Translations under genes and position numbers: made by a program
The notes under the pieces: model-generated
What the model was told of the DNA's origin: nothing
Seen by the model: only the letters and a program-made list of their open reading frames with translations
The model's database searches: none
In this document: positions 14,423 to 22,800 of the stretch, piece by piece
Position numbering within the stretch: position 1 is the stretch's first letter
Layout of the letters: each line of letters begins with the position of its first letter
NCBI GenBank assembly: GCA_934129745.1
Contig: CAKOWZ010000019.1
Location: 1 to 36,472 of the forward strand
Length of the DNA: 36,472 bases
Direction: 5' to 3'
Source of the DNA: an uncultured Clostridia bacterium
GTDB taxonomy: Bacteria > Bacillota > Clostridia > TANB77 > CAG-508

Positions 14423-15136
14423 TTAAAGCACAAGCACACCCACACTATGATTGTTGACATAATCTGCAAAAGTGATATGGTAGAGGTTGGCAAGCGGATA
14501 GTAGTTGCTATCATCATTGCAATCGCCACCACAAAGCCAAAAGCCTCCGGCTTCCGAATTTGAGCATTGCAAAATTTTAAAAGTATTTGCCAAGTCATAA
14601 AGACCACAAACACATCTTGATCCTGTAAACTCTAAAACTTCACCTTTTGTTGAATTTGGAGAATCATAGTAATGTCCCAACTCTTTCGAGTCAAGCACCA
14701 CCTGATGCAGTGCCTCTTCGACAGATTTGCCAATCTTTACTAACTGATTAATCAGCCATACTAAGAAAGCATAGTACTGATACTCAGTTGCAATGTGCCA
14801 CTGTCTACCTTCAACTGGAGACATCTTTGATGCTGTTTCAACCCACCAATTATAAGAATGTCCTACAGCTGGTTTCTTCCCATTTTGGAAGGCAATCATA
14901 TGGTCACCTATCTCAGATGGGTCATATTTGACTCTGTAGAAAGCTTCAAGCGAAGCTTCTTTTACTTCCTCAACAGCTTCGATAAACCTATTAATCTCTT
15001 TGTTTGTTGATTTGAAGTTCAGAACTGTATCAAAGAAACCAGACTCCTGCGGGTCGATTTTCACCATACGATTGTCAGTGAGGGATGTAATTGTTGTAGC
15101 TTCTGCTTTTTTTGTGTATTTTCCGAATCCGATCAT
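14423..15136 (-). CDS. DGR target protein with C-type-lectin-like variable C terminus
   Basis: A 237-residue protein without signal peptide or membrane segment. Residues about 170-237 match the C-terminal fold of DGR targets: TGSRCVCGLYDLANTFKIL, CSNSEAGGFWLCGGD, then a Ser/Asn/Asp/Tyr-rich stretch (CNDDSNYYPLANLYH) and the constant end NNHSVGVLVL. The N-terminal part (W/H/Y-rich, about 90-150) I do not recognise. The ATG at 15136 follows TTAGGAGG, so the longer frame is not used. The gene is visibly richer in G+C than its neighbours, suggesting transfer. It has its own strong promoter (15247-15275). Followed by avd and RT remnants, so its variable residues are probably frozen unless another retroelement supplies RT and template. 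Confidence 0.85.
   Translation of the reverse strand: MIGFGKYTKKAEATTITSLTDNRMVKIDPQESGFFDTVLNFKSTNKEINRFIEAVEEVKEASLEAFYRVKYDPSEIGDHMIAFQNGKKPAVGHSYNWWVETASKMSPVEGRQWHIATEYQYYAFLVWLINQLVKIGKSVEEALHQVVLDSKELGHYYDSPNSTKGEVLEFTGSRCVCGLYDLANTFKILQCSNSEAGGFWLCGGDCNDDSNYYPLANLYHITFADYVNNHSVGVLVL
14426..14548 (-). other. Putative DGR variable repeat (VR)
   Basis: The last 41 codons of the target gene. The Asn/Asp/Ser/Tyr codons from GGD onward are of the kind produced from AAY codons of a template repeat. The GC-rich end (GTGTGGGTGTGCTTGTGC) is in the place of the initiation-of-mutagenic-homing site. Boundaries are estimates, since no template repeat was found in the window to align to. Confidence 0.55.
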
Positions 15137-15160
15137 AATATTACCTCCTAAGTAATATGC

Positions 15161-15186
15161 TCTGGAGGTTACGCTACCCCTCCAGA
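15161..15186 (-). promoter_or_regulatory. Hairpin in the DGR target leader
   Basis: A perfect 8-bp inverted repeat, TCTGGAGG and CCTCCAGA with a 10-nt loop, 25 bases before the target ATG. It holds an extra GGAGG-like sequence but is not positioned to start translation. It could be an operator or a leader stem. Confidence 0.5.
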
Positions 15187-15246
15187 AAATTGTTTTTAAC
15201 ATTATTTTCTAAAGTTTAAGTAGCGTTATAACTTTATGATACTTTA

Positions 15247-15275
15247 ATTGTACCAAATTTCTGCCGAAAAGTCAA
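15247..15275 (-). promoter_or_regulatory. DGR target gene promoter
   Basis: Minus strand TTGACT (15270-15275), 17-bp spacer, TACAAT (15247-15252). The leader is about 105 nt long and includes the 15161-15186 hairpin. Confidence 0.8.
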
Positions 15276-15307
15276 TTTATGTAAATTATTTTGCTTTTAA
15301 ATATAGA

Positions 15308-15376
15308 AAAAGCATATAAAATATGTTAAAATGTTAGCGCTCAAACAAAACAAAATTAATATACTTATATGCTTTT
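15308..15376 (-). terminator. 12-bp inverted repeat between rarA and the DGR
   Basis: AAAAGCATATAA (15308-15319) and TTATATGCTTTT (15365-15376) are perfectly complementary across 45 nt. On the minus strand the stem ends in TTTTTC. It may end rarA transcription, or be a boundary structure of the inserted retroelement. The large loop lowers confidence. Confidence 0.35.
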
Positions 15377-15459
15377 ATTAATAATAATACATTTTAATCA
15401 ATATTTAAAGCATTTTTTGAAAATTCTTTTGTTTTAGTTTGGCAGAAAGAGGAACTTTT

Positions 15460-15525
15460 ATGGGTTTTACAAAAAAATCTGATAGTCAAGTTTTTAGACC
15501 TACGGTTTCATACGTTTTCGACTAG
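15460..15525 (+). CDS. Possible 21-residue peptide
   Basis: A plus-strand ATG after GAAAGAGGAAC opens 21 codons (MGFTKKSDSQVFRPTVSYVF plus Asp) and stops three bases before a terminator hairpin. I recognise no family. Ribosome site, short frame and terminator together look like a small expressed unit, or the end of a decayed gene on the plus strand. No convincing promoter was seen. Confidence 0.3.
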   Translation: MGFTKKSDSQVFRPTVSYVFD

Positions 15526-15527
15526 TG

Positions 15528-15553
15528 AAAACATTCAATTGGAATGTTTTTTT
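15528..15553 (+). terminator. Intrinsic terminator (plus strand)
   Basis: AAAACATTC (15528-15536) pairs with GAATGTTTT (15542-15550) around AATTG, followed by TTT. The T-run reads plus-strand. The only plus-strand frame before it is the 21-codon one. Confidence 0.65.
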
Positions 15554-15580
15554 GAGCTTACTTACTTTTTATCTTAATCC

Positions 15581-16834
15581 TTAAATAATTTTAGCTGCAG
15601 TTTCATCTTCCACATAATACCTAGTTTCCAACATCTTATCAGGCAAATACTGTTGTTCTACCCAATGACCAGGAAAATCATGAGGATACTTATATCCAAC
15701 ACCATACCCATCTTTTTCCATTCCATCAGCAGGAGCATTTCTAATATGCATAGGAATTTCTCCAGTATCTTGATTTGCAACATCTTCTAAAGCCTTATTT
15801 ATTCCCAAATATGATGCATTAGATTTTGGAGATTTAGCATTATAAACAGCAGCTTCAGCCAAAATAATTCTTGCTTCAGGCATTCCAACCATATGAACTG
15901 CCTGCATTGCAGAATTTGCGATAACTAATGCATTTGGATTTGCCATTCCAACATCTTCTGCTGCAGAAATAACAATTCTTCTTGCTAAAAACATTGGATC
16001 TTCACCACCATTTAAAGCTCTTGCCAAATAAAATAAAGTAGCATCAGGATCACTTCCACGCATTGATTTTATAAATGCACTTATATTATCATAATGGCTA
16101 TCCCCATTTTTATCAAAAATTGCTTTACGATTTTGAACACTATCTTTTGCAATTTCATTTGTTATTGTTATAAATCCATCTGAATCCATTTCTGTTGTCA
16201 AAACCGCTACTTCTAAACCATTTAAACCTGTTCTAACATCACCATTAGCACATTCAGCAATTTTCATTAAAGTTTCATCTTCAATTCTGATATTATAATC
16301 ACCTAAACCTCTTTTGTCTGTAAGAGATTTTTTTAGAACTTTGAATATATCTTGTGTTGTTAATGGTTGTAATTTAAAAACCATTGAACGAGAAATTAAA
16401 GCTTTATTAACTTCAAAATATGGATTTTCAGTTGTTGCACCTATTAAAATCACAGTTCCATTTTCAACATATGGTAATAAAGCATCTTGTTGAAGTTTAT
16501 TAAATCTATGAATCTCATCAATAAATAAAATACATTTTCCACTTGGATTTAACATTATATTTTGAGCTTCTTCTATTGCTGATTTTATATCAGATACACC
16601 TGCTGAAACTGCATTTATTTTTTTAAACTTATATTTAGTTGTATTACTTATTACTTTTGCCAATGAAGTTTTACCACATCCAGGAGGTCCCCATAATATG
16701 ATACTTGATAATCTATCTGCTTTTATTGTTCTGTATAATATCTTATCTTTTGCTAAAATATGTTCTTGACCAACATAGTCATCTAAAGTTTCTGGTTTCA
16801 TTCTATATGCTAGTGGTTCATTCATATTTATCAT
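15581..16834 (-). CDS. rarA: Replication-associated recombination protein RarA
   Basis: AAA+ ATPase of the RarA/MgsA/WRNIP1 family, related to clamp loaders. It acts at stalled replication forks. In this 417-residue protein, RMKPETLDDYVGQEHILA opens the ATPase domain, Walker A GPPGCGKT is at 49-56, Walker B is FIDEIHRFN at about 104-112, and GATTENPYFEVNKALISR holds sensor 1. The C-terminal tetramerisation part includes KSMRGSDPDATLFYLARAL, and RNAPADGMEKDGYGVGYKYPHD is the conserved end. GAGGAG precedes the ATG. It follows ruvA, another repair gene, with a nested palindrome in the 117-nt gap. Confidence 0.97.
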   Translation of the reverse strand: MINMNEPLAYRMKPETLDDYVGQEHILAKDKILYRTIKADRLSSIILWGPPGCGKTSLAKVISNTTKYKFKKINAVSAGVSDIKSAIEEAQNIMLNPSGKCILFIDEIHRFNKLQQDALLPYVENGTVILIGATTENPYFEVNKALISRSMVFKLQPLTTQDIFKVLKKSLTDKRGLGDYNIRIEDETLMKIAECANGDVRTGLNGLEVAVLTTEMDSDGFITITNEIAKDSVQNRKAIFDKNGDSHYDNISAFIKSMRGSDPDATLFYLARALNGGEDPMFLARRIVISAAEDVGMANPNALVIANSAMQAVHMVGMPEARIILAEAAVYNAKSPKSNASYLGINKALEDVANQDTGEIPMHIRNAPADGMEKDGYGVGYKYPHDFPGHWVEQQYLPDKMLETRYYVEDETAAKII

Positions 16835-16897
16835 GTTGTTTTTCTCCTCTCTTTATTATATCTGTATATTTTTGAATATTATTGATTTAATATAAAT

Positions 16898-16942
16898 GGA
16901 CGTTTATTAATTGTACACATTTTGCACAATATAGAAACGTCC
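16898..16942. repeat. Nested palindrome between ruvA and rarA
   Basis: Outer arms GGACGTTT (16898-16905) and AAACGTCC (16935-16942) are perfect. Inside, after 5 nt on each side, TTGTACA (16911-16917) and TGCACAA (16923-16929) match 6 of 7 around CATTT. The result is a symmetric 45-nt hairpin with one internal loop. There is no T-run. It may be an RNA structure, an operator or a small palindromic repeat element. Confidence 0.6.
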
Positions 16943-16950
16943 CAATTATA

Positions 16951-17556
16951 TTATTTTGATAAATACAAAAGACCTTTTTTTATAATATCTTCTACACTTA
17001 ATTCTGATTTATCAAATTGTTCAAAAACATTTTCAATTTCTTTTCTGGTATATCCAAGAACTTGTAGTGCTGACATTGCTTCTGCTATTTTTTGTCCATC
17101 TGATTCTTGTTTTGATAGAATTTCTTCTAATTCACCTTTATCAGTATCTTCAACAGCTTTTAATTTATCTTTTAATTCTAATATAATTCTTTGTGCTGTT
17201 TTTGGACCTATTCCTGGTAATTTTTTTAATTTTCCAACATCATCTGTAATTACTGCTAAAGCAAAACTTGATGGTGTTATATTTGATAAAATTACTATTG
17301 CAGATTTTGCTCCTACACCACTTACTGATAATAATAATTCAAACATACGTAATTCTTCATTTGTATTAAATCCATATAAGCTCATAGCATCTTCTCTTAC
17401 TCTTAAATATGTATGAATTTTTACCTGTGTTCCAATATTACCTAATTTATCTATTGCAGTTTCTGACATAAAAATTTTATATCCAATTCCTGCTGTTTCT
17501 ACAACAACATATTCTGCTGTTTTTATTTCTAAAGTTCCTTTTATGTATGCGTACAT
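16951..17556 (-). CDS. ruvA: Holliday junction branch migration protein RuvA
   Basis: RuvA tetramers hold the four-way junction and recruit the RuvB motor. This 201-residue protein has normal length. The OB fold spans about 1-62 (MYAYIKGTLEIKTAEYVVVETAGIGYKI), helix-hairpin-helix motifs are at LLSVSGVGAKSAIVIL and LKKLPGIGPKTAQRIILELKDKL, and the C-terminal RuvB-binding domain (AMSALQVLGYTRKEIENVF) is present. GGAGG precedes the ATG. ruvB is not adjacent, which is unusual. rarA follows instead. Confidence 0.97.
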   Translation of the reverse strand: MYAYIKGTLEIKTAEYVVVETAGIGYKIFMSETAIDKLGNIGTQVKIHTYLRVREDAMSLYGFNTNEELRMFELLLSVSGVGAKSAIVILSNITPSSFALAVITDDVGKLKKLPGIGPKTAQRIILELKDKLKAVEDTDKGELEEILSKQESDGQKIAEAMSALQVLGYTRKEIENVFEQFDKSELSVEDIIKKGLLYLSK

Positions 17557-17587
17557 ACTTTTCCTCCATTCGTTTTACATTACTTTT

Positions 17588-18880
17588 CTAATGTTTTGAT
17601 TTCGTTCTTTTAGATGATGTTGATGTTAAACTTGTTCTATTTTCTGATGTTAAAGCTAAATCATCATTATCATTAGTACTATCTATTTTTTGTGTTACTA
17701 ATTTTTTTTGAGCTCCACCTTTATATTTATAAACATTTTTACTATTATCTGCATAACTATACAAAGTAGCTGCAATAACTGAAGTTAATGGGATTGTTGT
17801 TAAAATTCCTATACTTCCTGCTAATGCTTGTAAAATTTCTACTGTAATCATTTCTAAATTAAATAAATATGCAATTGAATGACTACTTGCTGTTAATAAT
17901 AATACAGTTGACAAAGAACTTCCTATATACGCTAAAATAAGTGTGTTTGTCATTGTTCCCATGATATCTTTACCAATATTAAATCCTGATTTTACAATAT
18001 CTTTGAAATGTGGTCTTTCCATTTTACTTGCAACCTCATTAAGTGAAGATGCAATATCTATTGAAACATCCATTATAGCTCCAACTGCACCAACTAATAT
18101 TCCTCCAAAAATGATTGCCTTTAAATCTATTTTTGAATTCAATTGTTGTAAATAAATTGCATTTTCATCCACAAATCCTGTTAAATTTAATAATCCATTC
18201 ATTATCAAAGTTAAAATACCTGCTACTAAAACTCCACCCATACATCCTAATGCTGTTACACATGTTTTTCTACTACATCCATATACTAAAATTACTGTAC
18301 TTATTGTTATAAATGTACATGTCACAATTGTCCATGCATAAATATTTTGACCACCTAATATTGCTGGAATATATACTATAAATATTGATAACACTGTAAA
18401 CACAAGTGAAATCATTGTTTTTACACCTTTTGTTTTTCCAAATAATAATATTAATCCTAAAAATACTAATGCTAATACTATTAATGCATCTGTTCTAGAA
18501 TATTCGACAAAATACCATATAGATTGTCCTTCTGGTGTTTGTGTATTATATAATAAAACTTTGTCATTTACCCCAACTTCTTTTATTGTTCCTGAAATAT
18601 AAGTTGAAATATTTTGAGTTGCGATTACTAACTCATCTTTATGTTCTCCTGATGTTACTTGAGCTTCAAATGTAATATCTGTATTATATTGATCTTCTAG
18701 ACCATCTACATATATTGGAGTTTCTTTTCTTTCAATAATTCTTGTTACTTCTCCTTTTGGATAATCAAGTTTTGATACTTGATCTAAAATACTATTATTT
18801 TTCATTGCAATTTTATTACCTATTACAATATATATAATTGATAATATTAATACTACTGTAAACACTATTTTATCTTTCAT
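17588..18880 (-). CDS. YibE/F-like multipass membrane protein
   Basis: A 430-residue integral membrane protein matching the YibE/F family of Firmicutes. It has one N-terminal membrane helix (about 6-24), an extracellular beta-rich part (about 30-125), then about seven hydrophobic helices from 130 to 385 and a cytoplasmic Ser/Thr/Lys tail. The signature GKTKGVKTMISLVFTVLSIF and later GAVGAIMDVSIDIASSLNEV are typical. Function is not established. The ribosome site AGAGAGG precedes the ATG. It ends 31 bases before ruvA, so the two may be co-transcribed. Upstream there are two direct repeats of CATGTCAAAAAA. Confidence 0.88.
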   Translation of the reverse strand: MKDKIVFTVVLILSIIYIVIGNKIAMKNNSILDQVSKLDYPKGEVTRIIERKETPIYVDGLEDQYNTDITFEAQVTSGEHKDELVIATQNISTYISGTIKEVGVNDKVLLYNTQTPEGQSIWYFVEYSRTDALIVLALVFLGLILLFGKTKGVKTMISLVFTVLSIFIVYIPAILGGQNIYAWTIVTCTFITISTVILVYGCSRKTCVTALGCMGGVLVAGILTLIMNGLLNLTGFVDENAIYLQQLNSKIDLKAIIFGGILVGAVGAIMDVSIDIASSLNEVASKMERPHFKDIVKSGFNIGKDIMGTMTNTLILAYIGSSLSTVLLLTASSHSIAYLFNLEMITVEILQALAGSIGILTTIPLTSVIAATLYSYADNSKNVYKYKGGAQKKLVTQKIDSTNDNDDLALTSENRTSLTSTSSKRTKSKH

Positions 18881-18966
18881 TTTTTTACCTCTCTTTTCTA
18901 TTTTTTTCCATGTTTTTTGACATGCTTTTTTGACATGTTTTTATAATAACATAAAATTTAATTTTT

Positions 18967-18996
18967 TTGTATAAAATTCGTAAAAAAAGTTATAAT
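18967..18996 (+). promoter_or_regulatory. Promoter for dodecin-spoVAC (SigA or SigG-like)
   Basis: TTGTAT (18967-18972), 18 bp, TATAAT (18991-18996) could serve SigA. The same stretch reads GTATA, 17 bp, TATAATA, one base and 1 bp of spacing away from SigG consensus. SigG would fit spoVAC. The sequence does not decide. Confidence 0.45.
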
Positions 18997-19073
18997 AATT
19001 TTAGATGATTTTATATTTAAGGTTTATAGGGATCCTAATAAAAACCTAAATACTTATTAAAGGATGATTAATT

Positions 19074-19289
19074 ATGGATATTGAAAAACATTTATTTATT
19101 ACAGGTTCTTCTGAAAACTCATGGAAAGATGCTGTAACAACTGCTATTACTGAGGCATCTAAAAGTATAGATTATTTATCTAATGTTAAAATTTTAAATC
19201 AATATGCTAAAATTAGTGGAAATAAAATTTCCAAATATTTTGTAGATTTGGATATTTCTTTTATCATTGATTTAGAAAGAAAGGACTGA
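19074..19289 (+). CDS. Dodecin-like protein lacking the flavin-stacking Trp
   Basis: A 71-residue protein with the dodecin pattern: ITGSSENSWKDAVTTAITEASKSI (9-32), a beta strand, NQYAKISGNKISKYFVDLDISFII. Dodecins form hollow 12-mers that bind flavins or other cofactors. In the position of the flavin-stacking tryptophan (the WVEV strand of the family) this protein has Asn37-Val-Lys, so flavin binding as in known dodecins is doubtful. AAGGATGA precedes the ATG. spoVAC starts 7 bases after its stop, so the two are surely co-transcribed, and a role in spores is inferred from that alone. Confidence 0.8.
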   Translation: MDIEKHLFITGSSENSWKDAVTTAITEASKSIDYLSNVKILNQYAKISGNKISKYFVDLDISFIIDLERKD

Positions 19290-19296
19290 TTAAATT

Positions 19297-19740
19297 ATGA
19301 AACCTATTGAAACAAAACAAGAATACAGTGATTATGTTGATAAAAAATCCCCTAACTCTCCTATTCTCAAAAACTGTTTTAATGCATTTTGGGTAGGTGG
19401 ATTAATTTGTTCAATTGGACAAATTATAATGGATTTTTCCATGTATAAAGGGTTAGATCAAACATCTGCTTCAACAGTAGTTTCCATTGTTTTGATTGGA
19501 GTTGCAGCAATTCTTACTGGATTAAATATATTTAATAAAATTGGGAAATTTGCTGGAGCAGGTTCATTAATTCCAATCACAGGATTTGCAAATTCCATTG
19601 TATCTCCTGCTATAGAATATAAATCTGAAGGATATGTTATGGGTGTTGGAGGAAAAATGTTTACAGTTGCAGGTCCTGTATTAGTTTTTGGAATTTGTTC
19701 ATCTGTTCTAATCGGAATTATAGCTACACTGTTTTCATAA
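19297..19740 (+). CDS. spoVAC: Stage V sporulation protein AC
   Basis: Membrane component of the SpoVA channel that moves dipicolinic acid in and out of the spore core. SpoVAC of Bacillus behaves as a mechanosensitive channel. This 147-residue protein has the short hydrophilic start, KNCFNAFWVGGLICSIGQ, then the family signature GAGSLIPITGFANSIVSPAIEYKSEGYVMGVGGKMF and a final helix. SpoVAC fits better than SpoVAEB because of the N-terminal extension and the A-I-E-Y-K-S-E-G segment. spoVAD and spoVAE do not follow. A strong terminator does. Confidence 0.95.
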   Translation: MKPIETKQEYSDYVDKKSPNSPILKNCFNAFWVGGLICSIGQIIMDFSMYKGLDQTSASTVVSIVLIGVAAILTGLNIFNKIGKFAGAGSLIPITGFANSIVSPAIEYKSEGYVMGVGGKMFTVAGPVLVFGICSSVLIGIIATLFS

Positions 19741-19756
19741 TTAGTAATAGATTTAT

Positions 19757-19811
19757 AATATCAATAAAAATAAAAATTGAACTATCATTCATTTTTATTT
19801 TTATTGATATT
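19757..19811. terminator. 21-bp perfect bidirectional terminator stem
   Basis: 19757-19777 and 19791-19811 are perfectly complementary over 21 bp, almost all A/T, with a 13-nt loop. It lies between the convergent spoVAC and addA genes. Confidence 0.85.
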
Positions 19812-19843
19812 AATTAATTTATTTAATTGTTTTTAAGAAAAAC

Positions 19844-22800
19844 TTAATTTATTTCAACCAATTTTTCCAAATAAACAGAATAAATAAAAATCTTATCAAC
19901 TTTTTTTTCTAAAGCCTCTTCTAAAGCTCTTTTATATATTTCAAGCTGTTTCTCATATTTTTTAACAAGATCATTTTCTTTACCATTTTCAACATAATCA
20001 GTCTTATAATCAACTAATACAACCTCATCATTTTCATTTATATAATACAAATCTATAATACCTTGAACCAAAATATTATCTTTAGTACCATTACCATAAA
20101 TTTCATCTGAAGTAATATTTATATAAAAAGGTTGTTCTTTATACACCTTTTTAGCTTTAGACAATTGTTTAAATAATACTGATTGAGTATATGAATACAA
20201 TTTATACAAATTAATTGAATCTCTTTCTAATTCTGTAATTATATTTTTATTTACAAAATCATCAATCATTTCCTTTAACATTTGTTTTGTATATACCTTT
20301 TTTTCATCTAATTTTTGAAAACACATATGCATCAAAGTACCTTTTTGTGCATTTGTTATTTTAACATCTTCATTTAAAAATTGAGGTCTTGTTAATTCAA
20401 ATTTTGATGATTCTTTTGAAAGATTTTCTAAAATTTCTTGAACAGGTACAATTTGTTCATTTTCCGCTTCTTTAAGCTTAGTAACAGATGTTTTTGTTGG
20501 AATTACAGATGAATCAATATACATATATTTCCATTTTAATATTTTTTCCAATTCTTTTTTATCTGATTTTCCAATTTTGCTTGCTCTGTCATTTAATCTA
20601 GTTACTATATTTTCATTTTCATCAATTACATTATCTTGATTTAATTGTTTTAATAAATCATATTTTTTAATAATATTTACATTTATGAAATCATCAATAT
20701 TTTCGCGATTATTAAAATATACTAATTCAATCCAATCTAAATATGATTTGTATTTTTTTAATAATACAGGATTAATCTGTTTATCATCAGATTTATACAT
20801 CTGTACCATTTCTTCTTTGTCTTTTAAGGTTTTATCAGCATCTTTGCAAATACCTGTTATTATTAATTTTTCTTTTGCTCTTGTTAGACCAACATATAAC
20901 ACTCTCATTTCCTCAGACATTGTTTCAACTTTTGATTGTAATCTAATAGCCTCTTTTGCAAGTGTTGTATATTCAATTTTCTTTTCAGGATTCATATACT
21001 TAGGACCAAATCCTAAATCTTGATGTAAAATTATATTATCATTTAAATCTTGTAAATTAAATTGTTTTCCTGTACATGATAAAAATACTACAGGGAACTC
21101 TAATCCCTTACTTTTATGAATACTCATAATTCTTACAACATTTTCATTTTCTCCTATCAATTTTGCTGATGATAAATCACCACTATTTGAATGTAATTTA
21201 TCTATAAAATTGATAAAATTAAATAATCCTTTAAAACTTGCTGATTCATATTGTTTTGCTCTTTCAAAAAGCATTTTCAAATTAGCTTGTCTTAATCCAC
21301 CATTTGATAATAATGTTACATAATTATAAAAATTTGTGTCACTATATATTTGCCAGATTAATTCATCAAGAGTCATATATTTTTCTTCTTTTTGCCATTT
21401 TTTTAAACTATTTAAAAATATTTTTATTTTGTTTTTTAAGTCAGTATTTTTTGTAACCATGTCATTATCTATTTTATTTTCATTTATATTTTCTATATCT
21501 TCGTTTTTATTTTCATCTTCATTTTTATTTTTATCTTTATCTTTTAAATTATTTTGTTCTTTATTTTTCTCAACAGATTCTACTGAATTTATATCTGAAT
21601 CATTTTTTAATTCTTCATATTTATTTTTCAGTGATTCATAAAAAGAAATATTACAGTTATTGCCCCTTATTTCAACTAATTCATTATCTGTAAACCCACC
21701 TATATTAGACCTTAAAACAGTTACAAGTGGAATATCTTGCATAGGATTATCTATGACTTTTAATAAACTCATTATTGTTTGTATTTCCATTGATTCTAAA
21801 TATTCAGATGAAACATCACTAAATACTGGCATATTTAAACTTGTTATTTCATTTTCAAATATTGGTGCTGGAATTTTTGTTGAACGTAATAAAACAACTA
21901 TATCTTTATATGCAATTTTTCTATATCCTTTTTTTCTGTCATAAACCATATAATTACTATCTATCAGTTCTTTTATTCTTTTTGCAACATATTTTGCTTC
22001 AAGTACAACATCTTCAATTCTTTCATTATTTTCAGATTGTTCATCAGATTCATCAGCATTTTCATTTTGCATTTGTTTTAAATCTTTGGATTTTTTTGAA
22101 TCTTTTAAATCTTCTATATTTTTTAGCTCTTTTAAATTTCCTAATTCTTTCAAATCATTTACATTTTTTAAATTTTCTGATTCGTCTGATTCTCTAGAAT
22201 TATCTTTATAAATATCTGGTTCTGGTTGTTTCAAATCTATTATATCTAATTCAGCTTTTCCAGCAAAATTCATTTCTTTTTTATTTTTATCACTAAATTT
22301 TGTTTCTTCTATATCAATTTTTTTGTCATAATTGCAACTTAAAAACTCTTTTGCTTCTTCATATTCAGGATAATTTGCACCATAATTCAAAAACTCATTT
22401 TCATCATAGCAAATATCTCCTAATTTATTACTCATAATATTTTCAAATATTAAATTTGTAACATCAAGTACATTTTTTCTACTTCTGAAGTTTTTAAATA
22501 ACTGGATTTTCATTCCTTTTGTTATTTGCTCACCTTTTAACTTATATGTAGCATATTTTTCTAGAAAAAGTTCTGGTCTTGCTTGTCTAAACTTGTAAAT
22601 ACTTTGTTTAACATCACCAACCATAAATATGTTATTTCCTCTTGACACACTTTTTAGAATATATTCTTGAACTAAGTTACTATCTTGATATTCATCAATT
22701 GCAATTTCTTCAAATTTTTCTTTATATTTTTTAGCAACATCTGTTTCAAAAATTTGTCCATTTTCATCTGTTTTTAGCAAAATATTTAATGCAAAATGTT

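Noticed and set aside
14419..14613. 64-codon minus-strand frame over the DGR variable region
   Set aside because: Out of frame with the target gene, whose frame has the family signature. No start signal.
15528..15553. Attachment site or transposon end
   Set aside because: The inverted repeat has a T-run and terminator shape. No matching copy or target duplication was seen on the far side near 13800.
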